Assembly: GCA_028821035.1 (NCBI GenBank)
Contig: JAPPHP010000156.1
Coordinates: 1 to 6,233, forward strand
Direction of reading: 5' to 3'
Length of the DNA stretch: 6,233 bases
Source: Gammaproteobacteria bacterium
Lineage (GTDB): Bacteria > Pseudomonadota > Gammaproteobacteria > Pseudomonadales > Azotimanducaceae
Shown: positions 6,072 to 6,233 of the stretch, piece after piece
Numbering within the stretch: position 1 is the first letter of the stretch
How the letters are laid out: the number at the start of each line of letters is the position of its first letter
Notes under the pieces: model-generated
The model's input: only the letters and a program-made list of their open reading frames with translations
Database searches by the model: none
Told to the model about the DNA's origin: nothing
Translations under genes and position numbers: made by a program

Positions 6072-6108
6072 CTGGCCTCCTCGCGGTCAGGCGATTGGGG
6101 AGACGTTC

Positions 6109-6138
6109 ATCGTAGACTTGCGCTCGCAACGGTGTCCA
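6109..6138 (-). promoter_or_regulatory. Sigma-70-like promoter for the dioxygenase gene
   Basis: On the minus strand TGGACA (6133-6138, five of six bases of TTGACA) and TACGAT (6109-6114, four of six of TATAAT) are separated by 18 bases. The predicted start near 6102 leaves a leader of about 30 nt that contains the GAGGAGG Shine-Dalgarno. The position fits well, but the -35 box lies near the start of the degraded contig end. Confidence 0.4.
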
Positions 6139-6233
6139 GCCGCGGCCCCGGGGGCCCCCCCCCCGCCCCGAAAGACCCCAAAAGAGATGGGGTTGGAGGG
6201 GGGGTATATGGGGGGGGGGGGGGGGATTTTTAA
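6139..6233. other. Low-complexity contig end, probable sequencing or assembly artefact
   Basis: From about 6141 the sequence becomes homopolymer-rich: G5 then C10 at 6150-6164, G7 at 6198-6204 and G16 at 6210-6225, with T5 near the very end. This differs sharply from the balanced coding GC of the rest of the window. I see no gene here and would treat these bases as unreliable. Confidence 0.65.

Noticed and set aside
6175..6193. ACCCCA/TGGGGT inverted repeat near the right end
   Set aside because: Six bases per arm within sequence that is probably artefactual.
5991..6233. Plus-strand open frame running to the window end
   Set aside because: It reads antisense to the dioxygenase start and then through the homopolymer-rich end, giving Gly-rich sequence.

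Overview
The window is GC-rich, gene-dense bacterial DNA carrying six genes, one of them split into two reading frames. The organism cannot be named from sequence alone. The high GC, the F420-type flavin-fold protein and the mix of amidohydrolase, nucleoside hydrolase, D-amino-acid-oxidase-type and phytanoyl-CoA-dioxygenase-type genes suggest an uncultured, metabolically versatile actinobacterial, Chloroflexi-like or similar lineage. The right end (about 6139-6233) decays into long C and G runs and looks like the unreliable end of a contig.

Layout. On the minus strand at the left lie an amidohydrolase of the N-acyl-D-amino-acid deacylase type (1-1106, C-terminus outside the window) and, upstream of it, a small PPOX-class (F420-type) flavin-fold protein (1189-1623). 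They are separated by a strong 12-bp GC stem-loop. A 61-bp divergent gap follows, containing a perfect 8-5-8 inverted repeat that covers the Shine-Dalgarno and start codon of the PPOX gene. On the plus strand, a nucleoside hydrolase (1684-2595) is followed 21 nt later by an FAD-dependent DAO-family oxidoreductase (2617-3732), probably as a two-gene operon. This operon converges on a minus-strand block: a phytanoyl-CoA dioxygenase-family protein (5169-6071) with a recognisable promoter and Shine-Dalgarno, a GC stem-loop, then a NYN-domain/OST-HTH (LOTUS) protein broken into two frames (5079-4717 and 4720-3806).

The metabolic genes fit scavenging of amino-acid derivatives and nucleosides: a deacylase could release D-amino acids, and a DAO-type flavoenzyme could oxidise D- or N-methyl amino acids. 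This link is inferred from proximity. The genes are on opposite strands and share no visible operon.

The points most worth a second look are the NYN/LOTUS gene split inside its catalytic domain at a GTGA overlap, the inverted repeat that would hide the PPOX ribosome-binding site and start codon, the apparent loss of two metal-ligand histidines in the deacylase, and a missing ribose-binding acidic residue in the FAD enzyme. No mobile element, CRISPR array, tRNA or rRNA was seen, and no stretch over 300 bases lacks a gene.
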